In this document: positions 7,753-16,889 of the stretch, in pieces
Layout of the letters: each line of letters starts with the position of its first letter
Position numbering within the stretch: position 1 is the first letter of the stretch
NCBI GenBank assembly: GCA_019115165.1
Contig: DXEB01000049.1
Location: forward strand, 39,024-103,023
Length of the DNA stretch: 64,000 bases
Direction of reading: 5' to 3'
Origin: Candidatus Anaerotignum merdipullorum
GTDB lineage: Bacteria > Bacillota > Clostridia > Lachnospirales > Anaerotignaceae
Position numbers and translations under genes: made by a program
The notes under the pieces: generated by a model
Seen by the model: only the letters and a program-made list of their open reading frames with translations
Database searches by the model: none
What the model was told of the DNA's origin: nothing

Positions 7753-8334
7753 ATGAGAGGCATATTTCGGAAAAAAGTGGACGAGGTGACGCTGTGGCTG
7801 GAAGGGCAAAAAGAGGAATATCTGGCGAGAGCGGCGGCTTTGGAACATAGATTTTATGCGGCATTTTATGAACAGTGTATCGAAAGTACCGTAGCAGACG
7901 GATATGAAATGTTTCTGTTGGATTTCAGTACATACAATTACTTCCGCGCGCATCGGGCGGATTTGGATGGACCGGCGGGGCAGCGGTTTTTGAAGTTGGC
8001 GGGCATCCATCATACCATTCGGGTGGTGCGCCGGAGAAAAAAAGAACTGAGCTGGGACGAGATGAAGCGGGCGATGTGGATGGTGTATGCACTGAACGAG
8101 GAAGAACAAAAGATGGCGGAGATATTGTATCAATGCGCCTGTGTGTATCAAAGTAGATTCAGTGATTTATTTGCTCGAACCACTGCGCGGTATTTGTTCG
8201 GCACGCGGGAGATGACACCGCAGGTATTGGCGTTTTTGCTGAATTTCTGGTATAATTCTTACAGTAGTTTTATGGCGTCTTTTGTTGGATATGTTCCGTT
8301 TCATGTCCGGTTGAAAAAGGCGACGGCTGGATAA
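7753..8334 (+). CDS. Helical protein of unknown function upstream of addA
   Basis: This 193-aa protein is not recognised. The frame is open further upstream, but ATG 7753 after GAGGGAG is the natural start and lies 36 nt past a promoter. It is predicted mostly alpha-helical, with a basic VRRRKKELSWDEMKR stretch in the middle and no signal peptide or clear membrane span; the C-terminal part is aromatic and hydrophobic (FLLNFWYNSYSSF). It is 23 nt ahead of addA and may be co-transcribed with it. AddB, the usual partner gene at this place, is not what this is: it is far too short and lacks helicase and Fe-S motifs. Confidence 0.7.
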   Translation: MRGIFRKKVDEVTLWLEGQKEEYLARAAALEHRFYAAFYEQCIESTVADGYEMFLLDFSTYNYFRAHRADLDGPAGQRFLKLAGIHHTIRVVRRRKKELSWDEMKRAMWMVYALNEEEQKMAEILYQCACVYQSRFSDLFARTTARYLFGTREMTPQVLAFLLNFWYNSYSSFMASFVGYVPFHVRLKKATAG

Positions 8335-8357
8335 AGAGTAATCAGAGGTGAACAGAA

Positions 8358-11300
8358 ATGGCCATAGGATGGACCAAGCAGCAATTAGAGGCGATGGACG
8401 CAACCGGGAGTGATCTTCTGGTTTCGGCGGCGGCAGGCAGCGGAAAGACGGCGGTTTTGGTAGAACGGATCATTCGCAAAGTGACTGCAGCCGAGAACCC
8501 GTTGGATATTGACCGTCTGCTGGTTGTGACGTTTACAAAAGCGGCGGCAGCGGAAATGAGTCAGCGCATTGGGGCGGCGATTTCCAAAAAATTGGAAGAA
8601 GAACCGCAAAATACCCATTTACAAAACCAGCTGGCGTATTTGAGTCATGCGGATATCAAAACCATACATGCGTTTTGTCTTCAAGTGATCCGGGAGTATT
8701 ATGATCTGCTGGATATCGACCCGGCTGCCAAGACGGCAGATCCTTCAGAAATTCTGCTGCTGCAAAAGGAAGTTTTGGCGGACTTATTTGAAGAATGGTA
8801 TGAAGCGGCGTATCCGCCGTTTTTGCGGTTATTGGAAACCTATGGGGAAGATACCGGCGACAGCAGGCTAAAGGATTTGGTGCTGCAAATCTATGAGTTT
8901 GCACAGGGGTATCCACAGCCCGAAACGCTGCTTTGGCAGATGGCGGAACGCTTCCAGATGCAGGAGGAAGATGGGGTAGATCAATGCCCGTGGATTGCAC
9001 TGATACAAGAAAGCATTTCCCATCAAACGGAATATGTGTTATATCAGTTGGAAAAGGCTGCCCGGCGGATTGCGGCAGACAGCGATTTTACGGCATATCA
9101 GGAACGGCTGACAGAGGAAATGGAGCAAATTCAAGCATTGCGGGAAGCCTTGCAAACGATCGGGTATGCACGGTGGCATACGGCTTATGCAGCAGTGACA
9201 TTTGGCAGAATGCCGGCATACCGGGGAGAGAACAAAGAAACGGCGGAATGGGTCAAACAGCTGCGCAACGACGCCAAAGCCGCATGGGCAAAGTTGGGAG
9301 AAACGTATTTTTGTTATGGCGCCGACATGCAAAGCGCCTGTATTCGTGCGCTTTATCCAACGGCACAGGCGCTCTCAGCGCTTGTGACGGCGTTTATGAC
9401 GCGGTTTGCAGCGGCGAAAAAAGAAAAGCTATGGCTGGATTTTCATGATTATGAACACTTTGCTCTACGGGTGTTAACAAAGCCGGAAAGTACAGCGGAT
9501 TGTGTGCTGCCGACGGAGGCGGCGCTGCAGATGCAAAAGAAATATGAAGAGATCATGATTGACGAGTATCAGGACAGCAATCTGGTGCAGGAGATGCTGC
9601 TGCGGGCGGTTTCCAGAGAATGCAGAGAAACCCCCAATCGGTTTATGGTAGGAGATGTGAAGCAGAGTATTTATCGATTCCGTTTGGCAATGCCGCAGCT
9701 GTTTCAGGAAAAATACCGCAGCTATCCCTTACAGCCGGGCGGAAAAACCAGAAAGATCCTATTATCCGAAAATTTCCGGAGCCGGAAAACCGTATTGGAT
9801 GGCATCAACTTCCTCTTCCGCCAGATTATGTCCATGGAATGCGGAGAGGTATCCTATGATGAAGAAGCGGCATTGCATGCGGGTGCAGCCTTTCCGCCTG
9901 CAGAGGGGCTATGCGGCGGAGAAAACGAAGTGATTTTGCTGGATATGGCTGATGCGGAAGAAATGGAGCTGCCGGAAGCGTTGGAAGAGCTGAACAAACG
10001 CCAAATGGAGGCGATTTTGATTGCAGAAAAGATCCACAGCTTGATGGCGGCGGGATATCAGGTGCTGGATAAAGCCAGCAACACCTATCGCCCATTGGAA
10101 TACCGGGATATTGCCATTTTGCTGCGCAGTATCCGGAATTGGGGCAGTACGCTGGACGACATTTTCGGAAAAGAAGGCATTCCGTATTATGCAGAAACAG
10201 CGGAAGGGTATTTTGATGTGCCGGAAGTCGATACCGTGTTAAATATGCTGCGGCTGACGGATAACCCGTATCAGGACATTCCGCTGCTGTCTTTGCTGCA
10301 TGCGCCCTTGTACCGCTTATCGGCGGATGCGCTGGCGCAGATTCGTTTGTTTGGCGGCGACGGATTATTTTACGAATGTGTGCTGCGGTATCTGGAAGCA
10401 GGCGAGGATACAGACATACGGGATACGCTGCGGGCATTTCAGGAAGATCTGCTGATATGGCGGGAAAAAGCGCGGGAAATCTCTCTGACGGAATTGCTGC
10501 GCTATCTCTATACCGATACCGGATATTATGATTATGTGGGGATGACGACAGGCGGCGCGCTCCGGCAGGCAAATCTGCGATTGCTGCTGGAAAAGGCAGA
10601 AACCTATGAAAAAAATAGTGGACGCGGATTGTTCCACTTCATACAGTTTGTAGCGGATATGAAAACGGCAGAAGAAGAGTCTGCTGCAGCGAAACTGCAA
10701 AGTGAATCAGAGAATTTGGTGCGGGTGATGACCATCCATAAAAGCAAAGGCTTGGAATTCCCGGTGGTGTTTGTGGCGGATATGGGAAAACAGTTCAATG
10801 AGATGGATACCCGGGCTGCGGTCATTACCCATGCGAAATGGGGATATGGTCTGGATTATACCGATTTGGAGCAGCGTGTGACGTATCGTACCCTGGCAAA
10901 GACGGCGCTGGCGGAAGCCATCCGTCAGGAAAACCTATCCGAAGAGATGCGGGTACTGTATGTTGCGCTGACCAGGGCGAAGGAAAAACTGATTTTAACC
11001 GGTACGGTCAAAAATCTGCAGAAATCCATAGAAAAATGGGCAGACACGGCAGATTGTCCAGACGAGCGGCTGCCGGTATTCCGTTTGCGGCGGGGCAGGA
11101 ATTATCTGGATTGGGTCATGCCGGCATTGCTGCGCCATCCCCAGTGCCAGCAACTGCCGGAAATTTGGGAGCCGACAGAACGGGGGGAGCCATATATTTT
11201 TTGGCAGGAACCGTCTGCTTGGCGGCTGACGCTGATGCAAAAAGGCGAGCTGTATCAGCAGGAAACGCAAAAACGGCAGATTTCGGAAGCACAGAAGGCA

Positions 11301-12035
11301 GTATTCGACCAATGGGATGTGGAGAAAGACTATAGCGGCGCCCGCGCGGAAGTGTTTCGCATCCTGTCATGGCAATATCCGAATGCTTTAGCAACCGCAT
11401 TGCCGGCGAAGGTTTCTATTTCCGAAATCAAACGCCGCTATATGGAAGAAATCACAGGAGAAGACCAGACGGTGCAGACCGAATGGGAGATTCCTGCCTT
11501 TGGGCAGAAGCAAACCACCTTGACGGCAGCCCAGATTGGGACGGCGATGCATACGTTTCTGGAGGCGGCGGATCTGCGGAAGAAATATGAAAGCGCGGAT
11601 GTGGAGCAATTATTGACAGCATTGACAGAAAGCGGCAGGCTGACGGCAGAAGAGGCGGCGGCGGTCCATCGAAAAGAACTGCTGGCATTTTTCTCTTCTG
11701 AATTGGCGGAGCGTATCCGAAAGGCGGACATGATTCGAAAAGAGCAGCCTTTTTCTATGTTAATGGAGCCAAAGGAAGTGTTTTTTGACGAAACCTACCG
11801 GGATGTGGAGGAATATGTCCAAGTGAACGGTATCATTGACTGCTATTTCCAGGAAGGAGAGGACATGGTGCTGGTAGATTATAAGAGTGACCGTATCCGC
11901 AGTGAGGAAGCGTTTCGGGAACGATATGATATCCAGCTGCGGCTGTACCGGGAAGCGCTGGAGCGGGTCACCGGCAGAAAGGTAAAGGCGTGCTATCTGT
12001 ATTCGTTTGCATTGGGGCGTGCGCTGGAGATGTAG
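8358..12035 (+). CDS. addA: AddA, ATP-dependent helicase/nuclease subunit A
   Basis: AddA (1225 aa) is the UvrD-type helicase and nuclease subunit of the AddAB double-strand-break resection complex. The Walker A motif SAAAGSGKT lies at residues 23-31 and the Walker B DEYQD at 402-406; VMTIHKSKGLEFPVVF is helicase motif V. The C-terminal RecB-like nuclease is present, with D1161 in GIIDCYF and D1174-K1176 in LVDYKSD. Length is typical (about 1,200-1,250). The start follows AGAGGTG. AddB is not adjacent, which is unusual since addB normally sits directly upstream. Confidence 0.95.
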   Translation: MAIGWTKQQLEAMDATGSDLLVSAAAGSGKTAVLVERIIRKVTAAENPLDIDRLLVVTFTKAAAAEMSQRIGAAISKKLEEEPQNTHLQNQLAYLSHADIKTIHAFCLQVIREYYDLLDIDPAAKTADPSEILLLQKEVLADLFEEWYEAAYPPFLRLLETYGEDTGDSRLKDLVLQIYEFAQGYPQPETLLWQMAERFQMQEEDGVDQCPWIALIQESISHQTEYVLYQLEKAARRIAADSDFTAYQERLTEEMEQIQALREALQTIGYARWHTAYAAVTFGRMPAYRGENKETAEWVKQLRNDAKAAWAKLGETYFCYGADMQSACIRALYPTAQALSALVTAFMTRFAAAKKEKLWLDFHDYEHFALRVLTKPESTADCVLPTEAALQMQKKYEEIMIDEYQDSNLVQEMLLRAVSRECRETPNRFMVGDVKQSIYRFRLAMPQLFQEKYRSYPLQPGGKTRKILLSENFRSRKTVLDGINFLFRQIMSMECGEVSYDEEAALHAGAAFPPAEGLCGGENEVILLDMADAEEMELPEALEELNKRQMEAILIAEKIHSLMAAGYQVLDKASNTYRPLEYRDIAILLRSIRNWGSTLDDIFGKEGIPYYAETAEGYFDVPEVDTVLNMLRLTDNPYQDIPLLSLLHAPLYRLSADALAQIRLFGGDGLFYECVLRYLEAGEDTDIRDTLRAFQEDLLIWREKAREISLTELLRYLYTDTGYYDYVGMTTGGALRQANLRLLLEKAETYEKNSGRGLFHFIQFVADMKTAEEESAAAKLQSESENLVRVMTIHKSKGLEFPVVFVADMGKQFNEMDTRAAVITHAKWGYGLDYTDLEQRVTYRTLAKTALAEAIRQENLSEEMRVLYVALTRAKEKLILTGTVKNLQKSIEKWADTADCPDERLPVFRLRRGRNYLDWVMPALLRHPQCQQLPEIWEPTERGEPYIFWQEPSAWRLTLMQKGELYQQETQKRQISEAQKAVFDQWDVEKDYSGARAEVFRILSWQYPNALATALPAKVSISEIKRRYMEEITGEDQTVQTEWEIPAFGQKQTTLTAAQIGTAMHTFLEAADLRKKYESADVEQLLTALTESGRLTAEEAAAVHRKELLAFFSSELAERIRKADMIRKEQPFSMLMEPKEVFFDETYRDVEEYVQVNGIIDCYFQEGEDMVLVDYKSDRIRSEEAFRERYDIQLRLYREALERVTGRKVKACYLYSFALGRALEM

Positions 12036-12338
12036 CCGGCGTTTGCTCCGGCAATGGAGGAGAAACAGAAGCTCCATTGATCAAAAAATAGAATGGGAGA
12101 GGACAAGCGGTATGTTTTGATCGCATTTGTTCCCATTTTATGGAAAAAGAAGAGAAGTCGAAAGCGCTTTTCTGACTGCATAGAAAAAACGGAGGACATC
12201 CATGACAAAAGATGCACTCCGTTTTTTTGTGTTCCACCCCGCAAAAGGACGGGGCGGAACGAATCTTGGTTGAGATTGGTTATGGAGGGAAAACAGTGTT
12301 ATGTTTTCCATTTTTGATTGCTGATGAGAAGCGGTTGC
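12036..12338. other. Intergenic stretch with the addA terminator
   Basis: No gene is visible. ACGGAG (12189-12194) pairs with CTCCGT (12217-12222), flanked by A- and T-runs, an intrinsic terminator that could serve both strands. A second dyad GGAAAACA/TGTTTTCC lies near 12288-12309 without a T-run. Confidence 0.7.
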
Positions 12339-15300
12339 TTAGATATTTTCCATAAAACGCATCATAATGGAAGAAACTTCTGCTCTGGTTGCGGTACCCT
12401 GAGGTGCCAGTGTGCCGTTGCCCATACCGCTCATCAAGCCTTCTGCAACTGCCCATTGCACAGCATGAGAAGCCCAAGAAGAAACATCTGCGCCGTCTGT
12501 GAATGCAGACAGTTCTGCGCTTGCGGATACGTCGTATCCTTTATACTGCGCATAGTTGTAAAGCATCAGTGCCATCTGTTCTCTGGTGATTTCTGCATTG
12601 GGTGCGAAAATGCCTTCGCCCATGCCGCTGACAATGTTTTCATTGTTTGCCCAGATGACAGCGTCTGTGTACCAAGCGTCTGTGGTCACGTCTGTGAAGA
12701 TGTTGATGCCATTGTTATCAGGACGATCTTCCAGATTATACAGAATCTGAACCAGCATGCCGCGGGTCAATGTTGCATTTGGTGCAAAGCTGGAATCGGA
12801 AACGCCGCTCATCACGTCATGGTTCACCACGTATTCTACCGCGCTGTAGAACCAGTCGTTTCTGGAAACATCCAGGAAGCCCAGAGCGGTTTCGTCTGTT
12901 GTTTCCTCATCCTTCGTTTCCTCTTCGTCTTCATCGGAAGAGGTATCTTCCTTAAATGTTACGGTTACGGTAACATCGCCATTGGGCATTTCAAAGGTAT
13001 ATTTGTTGTCGGATTTTTCTGTAACATCCAGTTTGTCGCCGCCTTCATCCTCTACAACGACTTTGTCTACCACATAACCGTTATCCGGTTTGGTGGTAAT
13101 GGTGATGGTATCGCCTTCGTCCGCACGGGAATCGCTGATGGAAACATCACCGTTTTTGCTGTCGTCTACGGAAACATAGCCGTCATAGCTGCTGGAAGAG
13201 GAGCTGCCGCCACCGGAACGCCGATTCCATTTTGCAGTCAGCGTTGTGTCTGATTCAAAAATTGTGTTGCTGGTTACTTTTGTACCATCTTCATCTAACC
13301 ATCCTGCAAAGGTATATCTTCCGGTGCGTTCTGGTGTGGGAAGCGCGGTCAGTAACTGCTCGTCCTCGTCAAGAAGCTGACCATTTGCATTGGTTTTGTA
13401 TGTTGCTTCTTCTGTACCATCCAGTGTGCCGCCGTTTGCATCAAAGGTAATTGTATATGCAACGTTGTTATCAGGATTAGAAGTCACCAAGTTTGCACCG
13501 TGTACATAGTTCTGGTTAATCGTTTCAATAGTTAAACTAGAATCAATGGTTTGGATTCTAGAGATAGTCGTTTCATCTGCCCAAACAAAATACTTGTCTG
13601 TATCAAAGGTTACGTCCTCCACGGTCACTTTTGGAATGGTGTTAACATCTGAACCAACGCCATATTCAATGTTTGCATATGCGCCTTCTTCTCTAACGTC
13701 ATTGTCTCCGGCGTCATCTGGATTCAACTTACATCCGGTAAGGGTTACTTTTGCACCATTTACCATAACAGCAGTCCAAGCCCCGCCGTTTACTGTGACA
13801 TTGTTCAGTTTCCCATCCGTGTTACAGTAGAACTGTATGCCATGCTTTGCTCTTCCGCTGGTATTGAGGGTCATATCTTGAATGGTGACATTATTTGCAT
13901 CTTTACCGACGATAATCGCGCCATTTATTTGTTTCACAGCATCAGCCTCTGTGCTGCCGATGTTATGGATGGTCTTGTTTTTGCCATCAATGGTTACATT
14001 CCCGCGGGAAAGGGTGAGAGAACCGTTGATGGTTGCATCTGCCTGTAATGTGATGGTTACATGGGTTTCTTTGTCTGTCATGCCATTGACATAAGCTATG
14101 GCGTCTGCCAAGGTTGCATGTTCTGTTTTGTTTGCACCTACGGTGACAGATGCGATGGCGTCGCCATAGTAGGTGTGGCCGTTGGTATCTGTCATGGGAG
14201 TACCTGTTACAATCGGGCTATCCCCTTTGATGACAGTACTAAGATTTTCTTCAGAAATCTCTGTCCATACTTTCGTGGGTTCCTGCAAATCGGTGCCTTC
14301 TCCGTTCAGTGTGAAAGAAGGCGAATTATTATTGCCGCTTGCCCTATCCACGTTGACAGCGCCCCATGCGTTCCCGGAGGTTTTCAGATTATTTGCCGTT
14401 ACGGTTGCACTGTTTACCTGCAGCGCTGCATTGCCGCAGTTCTGAACGGTAACCGCATCCAAGGTCAATTTGACTGGTGTATTAACGTTTGGATCGTCCC
14501 ATGCCAGGATCCCGGATTTGGTGTCTTCATTGCCGACGATGGTCACGTTCTGGATTGTTACAGTACCGTCAGTGATACGAAGGACATGGCTTTTATTTGT
14601 GCCATTCCAACCGTCGCTGGCATAGATTGTATTCTCATTCCCATTCAGTATGACGTTGTCAGGCAATGTTACGGCTGCACTGCCGTTGCCGGGATTCTCC
14701 GGATTGCACACGGTAACGTCGTTTGTCAGTGTAATGGTAGCATCGCCGTAGTTGTTTTGACCCTCAGGCTTCTGTGTGATACCGGTTAAGATACTGTTAA
14801 CGGATTCCAGATTGGTGTAGTAGGTTTTTTCATCGTTACCTGTTGTTTTCATTGTTACCAGGTTCAGCTCCGCTTCTACCTCACTCAGGTCAATGGTAGC
14901 CTTGGAATCGCTTTCGCTCCAGATTTTGTTGTCCTCGTCCATGCTCACTTCACCCGTCAGTGTGAAGGCAGGAAGAACTTCCGCAGCGCCTTGGTCCACA
15001 TTGACAGCGCCCCATGTGTTTCCAGAGGTTTTCAGCCCATTGACCGTTACCGCTGCGCCGTTTACCAATAACCCTGCTTCGGCGCAATCCTGAATGGTGA
15101 TATTTTCCATTGTAACCGTTGTGTTATCATCAGAACCTGCATAGGCGTGAATGCCGGATTCTCCCTTGTTATCACCATCAACGGTTAAGTCCCGGATGGT
15201 AACGGTTCCGTTTGTGATTTGCAGAAGATGACCGCTTAAGCCGTTAGCCGCTGTGATTTTCTTACCATCGCCGTCCAGTGTGACGCCTGCCGGGATAGAA

Positions 15301-15791
15301 ATTGTCTCAGCAGTTTCAATATCCTGTGTCAAAGTAACGGTTTTGTCCTCAGCATCAGCCGCTGCTTTCAGCGCCTCTTTCAGGGAAGCTGCATCTGTAA
15401 TCGCCCCAGCCCGTGGTGTTACTTCTTCCAGCAGCATCGGAGTGACCACTTCCGTGGTAACTGCTTCAGGAATCACTGTGCTAGGCAAGTCCTCTTCTTC
15501 CGTGTTTTCTTCCTCCACTGGTGTGCCAGGCATTTGGTCAGTGTCGGTTCCTTCTGTTTCTTCTGTTTCTTTTGTTTCTTCTGTACGTTCTGCGGATTCA
15601 TCGATTTCTGTCTTACCGGTGTCTGCAACAGGCTGTGAATCCTCAGTCGTTTCCTCGTCCCCGAGATTGGTGTCTGTTGTTTCCACAGTCTCTGTCGGTT
15701 GCTGATCCGCCAAAGCGGTGACAGGCGCCGCGGTAAACGCCAGAGCAGTCGCCAGGGAAAGGGAAATCCATTTTCCTGTACGTTTTTTCAT
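12339..15791 (-). CDS. Secreted S-layer-homology protein with beta-helix repeats
   Basis: This 1150-aa surface protein has a Sec signal peptide (MKKRTGKWISL, cleavage after about residue 28), an acidic Thr/Glu-rich linker to about 115, and a long region of pectate-lyase-like repeats (about 125-770) expected to fold as a right-handed beta helix. Repeat similarity is visible, for example two WGAVNVD segments. Then follow an InlB-type B-repeat (ITFDANGG, FAGWLDEDG), a bacterial repeat domain (DNGYVVDKVVV, FEMPNGDVTVTVTF) and three SLH domains (about 965-1150) that bind the cell-wall polymer. AAGGAGG precedes the ATG. Ligand or substrate is unknown; adhesin or polysaccharide-binding roles are both possible. 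Confidence 0.9.
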   Translation of the reverse strand: MKKRTGKWISLSLATALAFTAAPVTALADQQPTETVETTDTNLGDEETTEDSQPVADTGKTEIDESAERTEETKETEETEGTDTDQMPGTPVEEENTEEEDLPSTVIPEAVTTEVVTPMLLEEVTPRAGAITDAASLKEALKAAADAEDKTVTLTQDIETAETISIPAGVTLDGDGKKITAANGLSGHLLQITNGTVTIRDLTVDGDNKGESGIHAYAGSDDNTTVTMENITIQDCAEAGLLVNGAAVTVNGLKTSGNTWGAVNVDQGAAEVLPAFTLTGEVSMDEDNKIWSESDSKATIDLSEVEAELNLVTMKTTGNDEKTYYTNLESVNSILTGITQKPEGQNNYGDATITLTNDVTVCNPENPGNGSAAVTLPDNVILNGNENTIYASDGWNGTNKSHVLRITDGTVTIQNVTIVGNEDTKSGILAWDDPNVNTPVKLTLDAVTVQNCGNAALQVNSATVTANNLKTSGNAWGAVNVDRASGNNNSPSFTLNGEGTDLQEPTKVWTEISEENLSTVIKGDSPIVTGTPMTDTNGHTYYGDAIASVTVGANKTEHATLADAIAYVNGMTDKETHVTITLQADATINGSLTLSRGNVTIDGKNKTIHNIGSTEADAVKQINGAIIVGKDANNVTIQDMTLNTSGRAKHGIQFYCNTDGKLNNVTVNGGAWTAVMVNGAKVTLTGCKLNPDDAGDNDVREEGAYANIEYGVGSDVNTIPKVTVEDVTFDTDKYFVWADETTISRIQTIDSSLTIETINQNYVHGANLVTSNPDNNVAYTITFDANGGTLDGTEEATYKTNANGQLLDEDEQLLTALPTPERTGRYTFAGWLDEDGTKVTSNTIFESDTTLTAKWNRRSGGGSSSSSSYDGYVSVDDSKNGDVSISDSRADEGDTITITTKPDNGYVVDKVVVEDEGGDKLDVTEKSDNKYTFEMPNGDVTVTVTFKEDTSSDEDEEETKDEETTDETALGFLDVSRNDWFYSAVEYVVNHDVMSGVSDSSFAPNATLTRGMLVQILYNLEDRPDNNGINIFTDVTTDAWYTDAVIWANNENIVSGMGEGIFAPNAEITREQMALMLYNYAQYKGYDVSASAELSAFTDGADVSSWASHAVQWAVAEGLMSGMGNGTLAPQGTATRAEVSSIMMRFMENI

Positions 15792-16193
15792 TTTGATTCC
15801 TCCTTAAAAAATATGAAACAATGGTGTATTGCGCTTTCTTTTATTTTGTGACTTTTTTCCACTAAATAAAGATACAAAATAAATATTTTGAAAGGGCAAT
15901 CTCAATTCTGATTATACATCATTTGTGAAAGAAAACAAGCATATTTTCCCTTTTTAGGTAGATTTTTTCCCAATTACTCATAGAACATGTATTTTTATAA
16001 TTGAAACACATAAATTGTGAGAAATATTTCTGCAAAAAAAATAATACAAAATACAAATTTTATGGAAATGCATTCGTTCAGCAGGAAATGACAAAAAACT
16101 TAAAAAAATTGTAAGGAAGTTCCTATTTCTTTGTAATATGCAAATGATATGATACAATAGAGAAAATAGGGGATACAGCAAGGAGGAAACCAT
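15792..16193. other. AT-rich divergent intergenic region
   Basis: No gene is visible in these 400 bases between the S-layer-homology gene and the response regulator. On the plus strand TTTGTA (16130-16135) and TACAAT (16153-16158), 17 bases apart, form a promoter for the two-component system. The rest is very AT-rich and may hold regulator binding sites. Confidence 0.6.
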
Positions 16194-16889
16194 ATGGAAA
16201 AATTCAATATTTTGGTTTGTGATGATGACAAGAGTATTGTGGATGCGATAGAGATTTATTTGAAGCAGGAAAATTACAATGTCATTAAGGCTTACAATGG
16301 GATGGAAGCCCTGAAAGCGCTGGAGGAGAACGAGGTGCATCTGATTTTACTGGATGTGATGATGCCGAAGCTGGATGGATTGAACACAACGGTGAAAATT
16401 CGGGAATCGCTGAATATACCGATTATTATTTTATCGGCAAAATCGGAGGATACGGACAAGATTTTGGGATTGAATTTCGGTGCGGATGATTATATTACAA
16501 AGCCATTTAATCCATTGGAACTGCTGGCAAGAGTCAAAAGCCAGATGCGCCGATACACGTCTTTGGGCAGTATTGCCGAAAAGAGCAACGTCATTAAAAT
16601 CGGCGGCTTGGAATTGGATAAGGATGCAAAAGAAGTGCGGGTAGAAGGCGAACCGGTGAAACTGACAGCAACAGAATACGGGATATTGCAGCTACTGATG
16701 GAAAATGCGGGAAAAGTATTTTCCATCGACCAGATCTATGAAAAAGTATGGAATGAATTGTCTTTTGCGCCGGAAAATACGGTTTCTGTACATATCCGCC
16801 GGATTCGGGAAAAAATTGAAATCAATCCGAAAGAGCCAAAGTATTTGAAGGTGGTGTGGGGCATTGGCTACAAAATCGAAAAAGTCTAA
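16194..16889 (+). CDS. OmpR/PhoB-family response regulator
   Basis: This 231-aa regulator has a receiver domain (about 1-120) with acidic residues D10-D12, phosphoacceptor D54 in ILLDVMMPKLDG and K103 in ITKPFNP. The C-terminal winged helix (about 135-231) carries LTATEYGILQLLMEN and VSVHIRRIREKIE. It is closest in style to VanR-like regulators of the Gram-positive envelope. AAGGAGGAAACC precedes ATG 16194. The kinase gene begins inside its 3' end, so the two form a coupled pair. Targets are not known; the divergent surface-protein gene is a candidate. Confidence 0.93.
   Translation: MEKFNILVCDDDKSIVDAIEIYLKQENYNVIKAYNGMEALKALEENEVHLILLDVMMPKLDGLNTTVKIRESLNIPIIILSAKSEDTDKILGLNFGADDYITKPFNPLELLARVKSQMRRYTSLGSIAEKSNVIKIGGLELDKDAKEVRVEGEPVKLTATEYGILQLLMENAGKVFSIDQIYEKVWNELSFAPENTVSVHIRRIREKIEINPKEPKYLKVVWGIGYKIEKV

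Noticed and set aside
12318..13253. 311-codon frame on the plus strand opposite the S-layer-homology gene
   Set aside because: Antisense of the conserved SLH domains; Cys/Phe-rich composition is typical of a shadow frame.
14061..14789. 242-codon plus-strand frame opposite the beta-helix repeats
   Set aside because: Arises from the repetitive antisense sequence; no start signal or recognisable protein.
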